In this document: positions 47,001 to 59,000 of the stretch, piece by piece
Position numbering within the stretch: the stretch's first letter is position 1
Layout: each line of letters begins with the position of its first letter
Source: Cheilinus undulatus
Taxonomy: Eukaryota > Chordata > Actinopteri > Labriformes > Labridae
Assembly: GCF_018320785.1 (NCBI RefSeq)
Contig: NC_054882.1
Coordinates: 24,060,719-24,124,718, forward strand
Direction: 5' to 3'
DNA length: 64,000 nucleotides
The notes under the pieces: model-generated
Database searches by the model: none
Told to the model about the DNA's origin: nothing
Seen by the model: only the letters and a program-made list of their open reading frames with translations
Translations under genes and position numbers: made by a program

Positions 47001-50000
47001 TTTGGCTGATATCCAAAGTGTAGAAATTTACAAATTAATTTTAGTCAATACCGATATTGATACCAAAAAATTTAATTTAATTTAGTTCGGGCTTAACACT
47101 TCAGTTCAACACACCATTTAAAGTTCAAGGATGAACAAATAAACAAACTTTCAGTCCTTTATAAACAATTTAAAGTGTAAGAAATGATGATAAATGAAGA
47201 AAAAGATTTCAGAGTAGGCAGATCTGTTGGTTCAGCCTAAAACTCCACAAACTTTTTTTGGTTCTTTGGCTGATATTTACAGCTGATAAAGGCAGATTTT
47301 ATAGCCAAAATATTTTCATGCCAATACCAATATCATACTAATAATACTGTGCATCCCTAGTTTGGAGAACTTTATCTGTTGTTTAATTTGACATAAAAAA
47401 TATGAAAAATGTACTGCATGATTCAGGACACTGATAACTGTGTCAACAGTTTGTCCCGCCCCTACCATGTTAGAAGTGCCAAAATTGTAGAATGGTGCAG
47501 CCAATCATTACTTACCAAGCAGCAAATGCTGCTCAGTAAGAATTGTGCATTTAAAAACACTGGTCCATTGAGATATTCAGTCATTCAATAAAATCTTTCA
47601 GCACTGATGTGAAGAAATACTCAGCCAGTGTGATTACATAAAGAGGAAAAGTGACGCCTGCTATAAAAACATGTTGAATTGGTTTTGATGAGTCAGTGAC
47701 CCAGATGGTTCATGAGGAATCATGTGGCACACAAAAGTATGAGCATATGTCACATGCATCAAACACATAAACACACTGCTATGACCTCAATTACACGGTG
47801 CTTTACATCAACACTCATAAAATGTGTAATCACCTGTAGAAAAATGACTCCATGACTCTGAGAGCAGCAGCGGCGTGATGTGCCAACAGTCAGTATGGAC
47901 CAAATGGGTCGCCCTTGTTTTTTATTTCGCTAGCGGTGTCAGTCTGACAGAGCCAAGTTTAAGGGAGTTTGTCATTAATCTCCTGCTTACACAACACAGA
48001 GGGCCCATCCACAGCTTGGCCCCTCCACAAAAACAGGACTGTACGTTGCAGGGGTCAACACCCGCCAGTGAAGACGCATCGAAGAGGATGAAGCTCTCAT
48101 CTCTGTGTGCGTCAACACAACCATGTTTTAGTGCTGCAACAAAAAAACCCAAGCAGTAAAGTCAATGATGTCCCTCTAAATGCTAAAAGCAGAAATATCA
48201 GCTGACGTCTTTGTGAGTCCCTGTGGGACTGAATGCTAGCAGTGGGCTGCGGTGGTGATGGACAGCATGGAAAACACGTAGGAACCTAGAGGGAGAGGCT
48301 GGTCAGGGCTGATATATTTCCAGCTTTGATGTAGTGCCACAGTGGGCCCTAGATTTACCCCAGGGAATCTAAAAACAGAGATTTGGAGCAAACAAGGAGT
48401 GAGGTCATATTTGTACTTCAGTTTGCAGCATTAGCATGGTGACCATAAAAAACTGACTCATCTATTGTTTGTTTATTTTGAAGTTGTCTGGTTTTTTTAA
48501 ATTTGTCTCTGTGTCTGTTGAGGCTTTATCCTTTAAATGTCTCTTTCTTGCTCCCTCCCAGCTCGATCTAACCTCACTGAGCTTTCACTTTGTTGTCAGA
48601 CTCGCCTGGAGAGAGACTGTGGCGAGCCCAGACAGACAAGTGATGAATGATTTATAATGTAAGCCATGTAGCACTTGACAACCCAGTGTAAGAGAAACGT
48701 GTCTGAGACAAACCGTCGGCCACACCTCATTTGAAGAACAGGACTCGACATGAGGTGGGATCAACATTAAGATGATTTTCCGGCTAAAAAACATTTGAAG
48801 GCTCAAACTGGGAGCTCATTAGACTGATGGTCGCCTACTCAGACTCCCTGAAGTCCTCAACACTGATTATATTGTGTAGAGGGAGATAATGAGGTTACAA
48901 ACTTTAAGTCTTTATCACTGAAAGCAAGACAAGTTTAGCATTATTATATGTCTGGGACTAACATGAATTTATAGGGAGTTTGAGGACATTTCTCAAGATA
49001 TTTCTGGACAAAATATTTATCACACTTGACAAAACTCTGGACAAAATAAGCACAAAATGGCATGCAGCACTGATTATTTCATGTCACCTATCTTGTTTTC
49101 ATGATTGTGTTACACCAAAACTGTAATCAAAATTGAGACTTAATTATTACCCAGCACTATTTAATAGATCTATGCATGATATATAGTACAGTGCAGAACT
49201 TTTAGCCAAAACTGAGGCTGAAGTAAAGTGTACATGTGGCAAGAAACTGTTGGACAGGGAGGAAGACTGACACAACCCTGGCTGTGAAAAAAATAAAGTC
49301 TACACCTTTAAGGTGGTGTACGGGGTAGATGTGGGGGTTAGCATGGCCCACAGTACTGTCCAGGCAGGTAATAGGGTTGCCACAAATCCCTGGTCATGCT
49401 GTGGATGTCCCAAGGGCCTGAAAACATTGGGTGACCTCTGAGCACATGACCAGGGTAAAAATGGCCTAAACAGAACAGATACCATTGAGCTCGACCTTGG
49501 CTGCCGAGTGACACACATGTGTGTCGACATGTGTTGAACTTGACTCTCGCCACCTCCATGCCTCTCTCCAGCGCTGGGTTGTGGCACATCGGGTGTCTTC
49601 TCGTCTGATCATTCTGATCCCCAACCGGTTTTATTGACGATTTGAACCCTCTGTGACTTTCAAGCGAGCTCTGAAACCACGGATGGAAAACCACCCTCAC
49701 CAACAGACTGATCAAAAACCTGCCCAACTGTTGTGTGGTTCATCAGGATGACTTTTTCAAGCCCCACGATCAGACTGAAGTTGGTGAAGATAGCTTTAAG
49801 CAGTATGAGGTCTTCACTGCTCTAGACATGGATGCCATGATGAGTACGATGTATGCATGGTTGGAGAACCCAGTGAAGTTTGAGAAACCTCATTGCATTT
49901 ATAACACTCTCGACACTGAGATCATCCCAAAGTCTGACATTAAAGCCGGGTATACACTGTGCAATTTTCCATACGATTTAGCCATGAATTTAGAGTCACA

Positions 50001-53000
50001 CGACTCGCTCTGAAGTCGGGCCGACTTTCAGTTGGATCGGGCATCATTTGTCATGCTGTGTACAGGGGAGTACGACGGCTGACCACAGCCGGACTACTAC
50101 CAGTGAGAACAGAAATGCAAGCAGAATAAACAACTTTGGGGGATTGTTTTCCTGTGTAAATGGTCAGACGACGTCCTAAATTACCATGACAACCGCTGGA
50201 ATGACTTTCTGATGCATCCCCACTATGATAAAGGAAATAAACGAGCAGGAAATATTCCTATCTGCAGACCTGCAGCTGACACAGATGTGATGCTGTTTGT
50301 GTGTTTGGGACAGAGAGAGGTAGCGGGAGAGGGAAAGAGAGAGTGAGAGAGAGAGAGAGTGAGAGCGTGGGCGAGAGAGAGAGAGTGAGAGATAAAGGGG
50401 GAGAGAATATGATTGGAGACACTTCATCCTGAGTGTGTGAGACTTTTTAAAAAGGAAACTCTGCAGGTTTCTGTCATAGTCCGTCCCGACTTCAGTTGCA
50501 CAGTGTGAGCACTCGGGTGGTGCATGACCATCGGATCGTACAGTGTGAGCACACAAGTCATGCGCGATGGTCGTGCGCTGTAAGCGATTCAGTCGTACAG
50601 TATGAGATGACTTCTGCCATGACTGACCTATGGTCGGCTTGAAATTAAACAGTGTATACACGGCTTAAAGAGGAGGAGACTCACACTCTTTCTGCTTTAC
50701 ACCTACGAACCTTTGATCAACATGCTGAACCAGTGTTGCTTTACTTCTATCCCATATGAAGAATGCAAAAAGAGGAGGTGCTCTAGGAATTACATGGTGC
50801 CAGATCCACCTGACCTGTTTGATGGCCACGGCTGGCCCATGTATTTGGAACACAAGAACATCATTAATCCTTGATAAATCCTTTGAATCCTACATGCCTA
50901 AAACTTGACAGTAAATTTTTTTTTTGTACAGAAATCAAAAAATCAAGTCAGATCTAAGTGAAATCCACATGGACCAAATACCAAATGTGTTTTTAACTCC
51001 ATTTTGGGCCTACCATCTATTATTTGAATCAATTCATTTAACAATGTAATCACCAAAGGCCAGACAAAGCCAGAGAGTTCCTTTCACTGGAACCAAAGGG
51101 CCATGCCCAGCTCCTAAAAAAAATTTCCTTGGATGTCAACATCCAGGCGGTGGCTGCTAAGGTGTTAGCGTGTAGAAGGAAGACCGCGGTATGGCAGTTT
51201 TCCAAAGTAGTAAATGGAAATAAAGTGGCACGTGGGCTGTCGAGGGTTAAGCTCATGTATGACTACTCCGCCGAAGTGAAAAGAGGCCAAATATCAAAGC
51301 ACAATATTAATCTGCAAAGAGGAATGAAGGCGGGCAGTGGTAGCTTTCAATGCTAGCCACGATGTAGAGAGTATTATAATGCCTACTGTCACACCTACTC
51401 TTCTTTATGTTCTCTCATCTTTAGACTAGTTTTGACTATTCTAAATATAGATTTACATTTAATCAACTAGGTAATAATACTGCTAAGAACATCCTAACTA
51501 ATACTAGATCAGCTACACACAGACTGTCTCGAGTTAGACTGCGGTGCATTCATGGTCTACCGCAAACTGTAGGATGGATTTGGATCGGTCACTTGGATCG
51601 GTGCAATCAGTCAGATATCCGATCTATTAATTACGTCCATATCGGACCCGATACCAATATTGGATCGGATCAGTCCCATCCCTAATTATTATATAACATA
51701 CATTAAATACACACTTCATTAGTAGAAAAACTTTGATTTCTGACATTTTGCTGTATTTGACTAACAGCACACTCTGTTAGCACTACACAATTGTTGGGTT
51801 TTTTTAATCTTCATGAGATATTTTACCTTAAACTGGTAGATTCTTTTGCATTTGATCAGTCATTGTATTCAATCTTTGCAATGACTTGCACATTCACTGA
51901 AACTGTATTCTGGGTTCTATTAGAGGCTGAACAGCTAATGTGGCTGATGACGTTTGTAAGCTAATTACATATAATGGACACCCATTAGCTTTCTTTTCTT
52001 CGCTGGTGGACCAATAAATACCCTTAAAGACCAAATCCCATTCATCAGCCTTCATACATTAAAAATATAGGTGAGATAAAGCATGCTGGATATCCACTTT
52101 AAATTCTTCAGCACCTGCTATACAATAAAACAGTATCTCAATATCATTCAGCAGACAGCCCACTCAAGCGGTGACAATTTGCTGTGATGGGCTCTTTCTC
52201 TCAGAGCGAATATTGGCTTTCTCAAGGCTGAGCCCGCTGAGTTAATCTCATCAGCTCTGTTATACAGACGGGCTAATGTATGGCGCAGTTGGAGGATGAG
52301 CTTGGGGCTATGGGGTCAGTATTGATGAGCTGGAGCAAAGTCTTGTGGAGGAAGGAAGGAGGAGAGAGGGGCGAAATATAAAAACAAAATGATAATAGGT
52401 TACTTTACAAAAGAGCTTCAGGAGCACAATATTAGAGTCTGAGGGTACAAACAAATAAATCTTAAGTCCTTTTTCAGTTCTGTTTGTCATGGTGGGCACA
52501 TGTGTTAAGGGCTTTCCCACACTGCAAATGGAAATATAAAATACAGTCCCTGGGGCTGCCAGATTTAGCAAAACTCTGTTCACACAGGGTGAACACTGCT
52601 AGCCCTCTGGAGGATACAAACTTCTGTGGCAAATATCATATATCTCCAGATGGAAACGCATCATAAAATGTTCAAGCCCTATTTCACTGTTTAATCTGCT
52701 TTTCGGTTATTTGATTGAGTTAGATGAAGGCTGAAAATCTCAATATTTGGCTAAAACTTGGTCATTAGTAACAGAAAGTGTCAAATAAAATATCCCCCCA
52801 AAACTAGTGACAACTTCAGGTTCTTTTTCCTGCAACAACCTAAACCCAACAGATATTTCTACAAATAAGACCGCACATTCTTACGTTTCTAAAACTTAAA
52901 CCAGGTGATATTTATCTTTTCCTTGGACTATTTAATGACCATTGGTTGAATTGGCTGATAAACAATGCAATTTTAGTAAAGCCTTATGCCATATTCGCAT

Positions 53001-56000
53001 AGGATTAGTATTACCAAGGGATCCCTGGTAAGCTGTAATAGTCATGCAGGCTGACTGTGTTTTTAATATGGTATGAATTGATCAGGGCTGTGATTTGCAG
53101 AACAAAAATTCCAGAGGATATTACCTACCATATTTCAATGCACACAGAAGTCTACAGGTAATCCTAATCCTGTGCAAATCTGCACCTCTGTAATTTAGGG
53201 TGTTAATAATGTTGTTGCATTGACCATCGGCTTTTCGTGCACTTTTTCTGATCCAAAAAAATTATATAGGCCGTGCAGGAGATTGTTAACAAACCTTTGA
53301 CACATATAAATAATAAATAGTGCTTTTCTTTCAGTGAATTTCAGCTTATGTGTGAAAATGGTTTTATCTTAGTTAACTTATTTATATTAACTCTGCTGTC
53401 CAAACATGCTTGCACCCACCAATGCTCTCTGCTCTGCATAGCTCTTCTGCTCTGCTTTCTACAGCTTCTCTTTGCAAGTGCCTGATCTTATACCAGTATC
53501 ATTTAGCCATCGTTTCATGCACTACACAATTTAGGATTTGAAATGTGTCTCTCAACATTCAGTGGTTAGGCTGCAACAGCTGATCTGCAAGAAGAGGGCT
53601 GTTGTGGATCCCAATTTATAGAGCGCAGAATGACATCAACAGCATATCGACTGTTCATAACATACGCTTCATACCAAACATTAGACATGTGATACATTGA
53701 CAGGAGGGATGCTCGACTTCCTCTCCCTTCCTCGGTCTGATGAGCTTCAGATACGTACAGGTGACTTACACAACCTCGATGCATAATGGGAGAGTTAGAG
53801 GATATATTTTACTAGTTTATTAGTCATGGACAGCTTGCTACAGTTATAAAAAATATTACAATATACATAGAGGGGAGAACATACTTAAGCACATGTTGTC
53901 TATTGTAAACCCTGGGTAACAGTATGTATAAGATAGGACACATAAAGAAAGCATCACATGTGGAACGCAATGTGCACAATCAAGTACATTACAGACTCTG
54001 TTTATCCCGTGCAAATACTGAAGTCAGGGGGTAATTCATAAATTATCAGAGGTCCACAGGTAAAAGTAGTCATGTGCTTATAGTGCCTTAGTAATTATTT
54101 CAACAAATTTGAGGTTTTGACAAACAAAAAAGAAGTGAATTAGGATGTAATAAGGCTGCAAACAGCATGAAGCTTTGATTTATTACACCCTGAACAGCTT
54201 AAGATTTATTTATCCTTGAACGTCCAAGGTTCAGTTATCATCCAGATCAACAAGTCTGTCTGACCACAAGGACATGGTGAGGTGATTAAATCCGAAACTG
54301 AAAGAGATGAATGTGCAGCTATGTTGTGCTTCAGACTTCTAGAGGACGCTAAATTGACTTTATATCCACATTTCAGCAGAACCCTTACTATAACTAAATG
54401 CTTAAAAATCAAATGAATAAAACATAAATACACAGGAGCTGAACACCCTCTCTTAAATGAAATACATTTCCATTTTAAAGCTATAGTAGCACCAGACAAT
54501 CTTTAGGCTTAAACGTCTCTCTTTAACAGTCTTGCTATTGTCGCCCATACCAAATACTAATACCCTTTTCAGTTTAATCTAATCATTTGTATCAAATGTA
54601 CATTTTTTCTTTGGTAATAGTAGGATTAAAGTAAAGTAAAATAATCACAGGAGATTAAGGAAATGCCGCAACAAATACAGCAAAGTAAGGCTTCAGAAAT
54701 ATAAACTGGTTAAAGATATTCTAATTAACTGCAAAGTAAAAGCCTGTAGACTGCTAGGATGGACTTTGAATTCAACAGTGTTAAAAGCAAAGACAGTTTT
54801 GTACATAGACGTTTCTACCAAGGCCAAAGCATGACAATGGCAACCATTATCTTCACTTTACCAGTGCAGCATTGACGGTACAGGCACTGACTGTCATTGG
54901 GTACATCTCAGGCAGCCGAGACTTGGGTGTCAGTTCACTGCTGGTATCAGAGTTAACAGAGGACTGGCAGTGGCAGCCCAGACAAAAAACCTATTACTGA
55001 GTTTTTGGGTGGGCTTTCAGAGGAAAATATAGCACAACAGACAACAGGTATGCTATTAAAAAAAAGAAATGGCAAAGGCCAAAAGGCTGCCTGATTCCCT
55101 TCCCTTGTACCCCCACGCTGAAGGGTCTGTGAGGATCTGCTATCTCCCAGGAGGGGCTGAGTGCAGAGTGGGAAACAAAGCCCTGCTTACTTTGGGACCA
55201 TTCCCAGAGCAAAACTCTTTCTGGGTGTGCTGATAGCGTCAGCACAGTGAGAGGAAAAAAATAACCTCAAAGCGAAGGGAAAAAGAGCCCCCCCAAGAAG
55301 ACAAGAGACAGCATTTTTTTTAAAGAGAGAAAGAGGCAGTGAGAAAATGCAGGATGATTTCCTCCTCCATTGTAGAAAGCACTTAAACTGACAAGCTGTT
55401 CAGCGCTGAGCTCCCAGGACTAAGTGACAATTGTTACTATGCTGCTGTATGTGCTGTGTTTACTTACTCAATGCAATGTACTGTGCAATATCCATTAACA
55501 GCAGCAGCATTTACACTCCTACAGCCTGTACTTACCTGAATGGAACTCATTCTTTCCACAAACTAAGTAATTACTTCTAAAAGGTAAAGGTTATTTCTTT
55601 ACCTAATTACTCAAAATACCTTGAAGTGGCTGGAATTATTTATCTTTAAAGAGCTTGTCTTTGTGTCATTTTACATCATAAAACAAATATCTCTGTCTAC
55701 TTGTCTGATGTAAAACACTCTGATTTTATAGAACTTTTACAAGGCTTCAGATGTTTTAAATACACACATAAACATTTATACTTTCACAGAATGAGTAGCT
55801 ACTGCCCCAATTAGATTTCTCTGACGTGTAATAGATTTACAGAGTTGAGGCCAGGTGTTGAAACATTGTGCTGGGATGAGTTGCATCACAGTTTAACAAT
55901 GAGCACAGCCTAATCCGGAAGACAGTGACTGATTCTGCTTACTGACTGAAAATAGAAAGCGTATGAAAACAACTACATCAGGTATGTGGGAGGCAGCAAA

Positions 56001-59000
56001 CACAGACGTTAACAGGGGAAATATGGGAACTGTATCAGATGGAGGAGAATTTATTTCTCTCAACTAGGACTGAAATAAAGGTTTTCCAATTCATGGCTGC
56101 CAAATTTAGATTGAGTACAACAAAAACAGCAGACAAAAGTGTGGTCCACTTACCTGAACAACCTCTATTCCTCTTTTCCTGAAAAAGATAGAAGAAACAG
56201 GCATTAATTCAGCTGAAATCAAGTAGATAAACAGATAGTATCATCTATTAAAAGAACCTATAATGCAACACATGTGATGTGAATGTACAGTGCCTATATA
56301 ACGTATTCACCCCTTAAATGTTTTACCCTTTTACTGATGTAAGAAACCAATCGTAGTCGATATAATGTGGCTTTTTAAAGACATTCAAAAAACTCTCTTT
56401 AATATCAAGCTGAAAACACATTTCTACAAAGTAATGCTATTAAATAAAAATATATGTAATGTAAAATAAGTGACTGCATAAATATGCATCATGCTCAAGT
56501 CAGTATTTAGTAGATGCACCTTTTGCTGAGTCACAGCACTGAGTCTGTGTGGATAGGTCTCAGTCAAGCTTGCAAATCTGGTGACTAAAATTGAACTTCA
56601 TTCTTCTTTGCAAAACTGCTCAAGCTCTGTCAGGTTGGTTGGGGCCCTTTTCAAGTCCAGCCACAAATTCTGTACTGGACTGAGGTCTGAGCTTTGACTT
56701 GGCCACTCCAGAACATTCACCTTGTTGTCTTTAAACCATTTCTGTGTGGCTTCAGCTTCATGCTTCGTGTCATTGTCTTGCTGGAAAACAGATCTTCTAC
56801 CATGGTGTAGCTCTCATGCAGTCTGGACAAGATTGTCCTCCAGGATTTTTCTGTACTTTTCTACATTCATTTTACCCTCTACCTTTATGAACCTTCCAGG
56901 GCCAGCTGCTGAGAAGCAACCCCACAGCATGATGCTGTCACCACTGTGCTTCACAGTGGGGAGGGTGTGTTGTGGTGATGTGCAGTATTTGTCGCCCACC
57001 AAACATATCTTTTCTGATGGCGGAAAAGAACCATTTTGGTCTCATCAGACCAGGTCTTTTGGTGGACTCTAGTCCAGATTTAATGAGTTTTCTTCAGCAG
57101 TGCCTCTCTCCCATCTCAGCTGCTGTAACTCTTTCAGAGTAGTCATAGGTGTCTTGGTGACCTCTCTCACTGAACTCTGGGGGATGTTCAGTTCCCTGGA
57201 TGTTTTTTGTATCCGTCCCCTGACTTAAACTTTTCAATAATCTTTTCTCTGAGTTACTTGGAGTGTCCTTTTGCGTTCCTGGTGTAATGGTAGCATGGAA
57301 AACTGATCAAACAGTGACTGGACCTTCCAGACACAGGTGTCTTTGTACTACAGTCTTTTGAGACGCATTCACTGCACTCAAGTGATCCCCATTTCACTGT
57401 CTGTGACACCTCTAGCACCAGTTGGCTGGAAAGGCCCCTCAAAGGTGGTGAATATTTATGTATCACTTATTTCACATTACATATTTGTGTTTAATTGAAA
57501 ACACTTTGCAAAAATCTGTTTTCACTTTGACATTAAAGAGGGGTTTTGTACATTTTTTGTCAAAAAAAGAAAATTTATTGGACCATGACTAATTTTTAAA
57601 ATAAGTACAAGGGTAAAACATGCTAGGGGTGAATACTTCTAATAGGCACACCACAGATGTTAAACACATATCATAGCTGATTCATTCAGTGCTGGAAATA
57701 AACTAACAGAGAACAGATAAATCCCCACACCATGCAGAAAAATACCCTTCTCTATCAAAATACAGGTCTTTAGATAAAAACAGGTTGCTAGGCAACCTGA
57801 AAACCACTACAAGAGACGGGCTGTTGAAAGCTCACAACTAAACTGCACACAAGAGGAACCTAGATAGATCCATCTTCCTTATCTGACAGCACACAGCGGT
57901 ATTTATGCAATTCACCATTTGTGCATTCATTTAAATGTGACGCGACTTCCTCTCTTTTTAGAGAAAGAGCGTTTTTCTTGAAACCACAGAGCGCATGCCT
58001 TGCATGTTTACACCTGCTTGATTTAGATAAGTCTAAACCTCACACTGAAAATGATGGCTGACTAAACTTGCTTGTCAAAGGTCCCCTGTGGGAACAGTTA
58101 TCCAAAGATACTCAAAGTGAAGCAAGACTTGATGACAAAAACACGTATCCCCTAGTTGTGGGAATTTACGATAAAAAAAAAAAAAGTCCAGCTCTGTCCC
58201 AGTTGTTTTTCGAGGTTACAGCCCCATGGTAACAGCCGTGCAGCCATTCACTGCTTCACAACAATGTGGATATTTAATACTGCAGCTGGCGTGTTTCATG
58301 TGGTGTGAATGGGGCCTTTAGTTTCGTCCCATCTCAGATACAGAGATCATCTGCACTCCTACATTGTTACACAGTGAGCAGAGTGAATGCAATGGAGAAA
58401 AGAGACGATGGAGAAGTAGAACAGGGTCAGAACTTGTTGAAAAGGTTTGACACTCAAGAATGTGGAGGTGTGAAGAAACAGAACACCTTTAAGTACCCAC
58501 AGCTCTAACACTAAGGCTTTTTGTTGCTATACCACAGATGTGACTGCTGCCAAACATTTTTGTATATCACAACAAAATCACAGATGGAAATGTCTGACTA
58601 TTAATGACTGAATGAAAGCTTAACCGTCAAGACTTGTGCCAAGAGTGGCTGACAATCAAAACACTTTAAATAGAAAAAATCCAGACTATTCTGAATACAT
58701 GGGTCGCCATTCTTATGAAAACATAGTCAGGCGGAGAGAGCTAAAGTAGGCCAGCCAGGTGAAGCGGTTTTACCTGTTTGGGTTGTCCAAGCTATGCCAT
58801 ATGTTAAAATCAATGCCATCCCTTCTTTACATTGTAATTGGTTTTAAACTGATACTCCCCACAGTTTTTAAATATTCACTCCCTGAGACTGCTGTGAACA
58901 GTATGATGTAGATAAAAATCTAAAGCCAACAGTGGGTGAATCTCAGTATCCTCGAGTGCAACCTTGCTTTGACAGGACAAAGTGACAATATTTTTAAACC

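Larger units (their letters stand above)
49678..50863 (+). pseudogene. processed nmrk2-like (nicotinamide riboside kinase) retrocopy, split by a MITE
   Basis: Intronless remnant of a nicotinamide riboside kinase, the enzyme that phosphorylates nicotinamide riboside to NMN for NAD synthesis. Part 1 (49684-49943) reads [16 protein letters not shown], then [36 protein letters not shown]. Part 2 (50669-50863) reads [34 protein letters not shown] and WPMY. NCC, HDQ and GEDSFKQ resemble NMRK2 more than NMRK1. The Walker A context is altered (HGWKTT where the family has GGKTT), a stretch before LLYTY is lost with a frame change, and both termini are missing. Several exons' worth of sequence without introns indicates an mRNA-derived copy. 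It lies antisense in itpk1 coding intron 2. No poly-A tail or flanking duplication is recognisable. Confidence 0.85.

Noticed and set aside
47875..48159. 94-codon frame in itpk1 intron 2
   Set aside because: No recognisable domain, and the opposite strand is also open, which points to low stop density rather than coding.
49735..50013. 92-codon open frame as a functional gene
   Set aside because: It runs from the nmrk2 relic into the MITE, so it is part of a disrupted pseudogene.
50315..50405. Arg/Ser-rich protein on the - strand
   Set aside because: It is the translation of a GA microsatellite inside a MITE.
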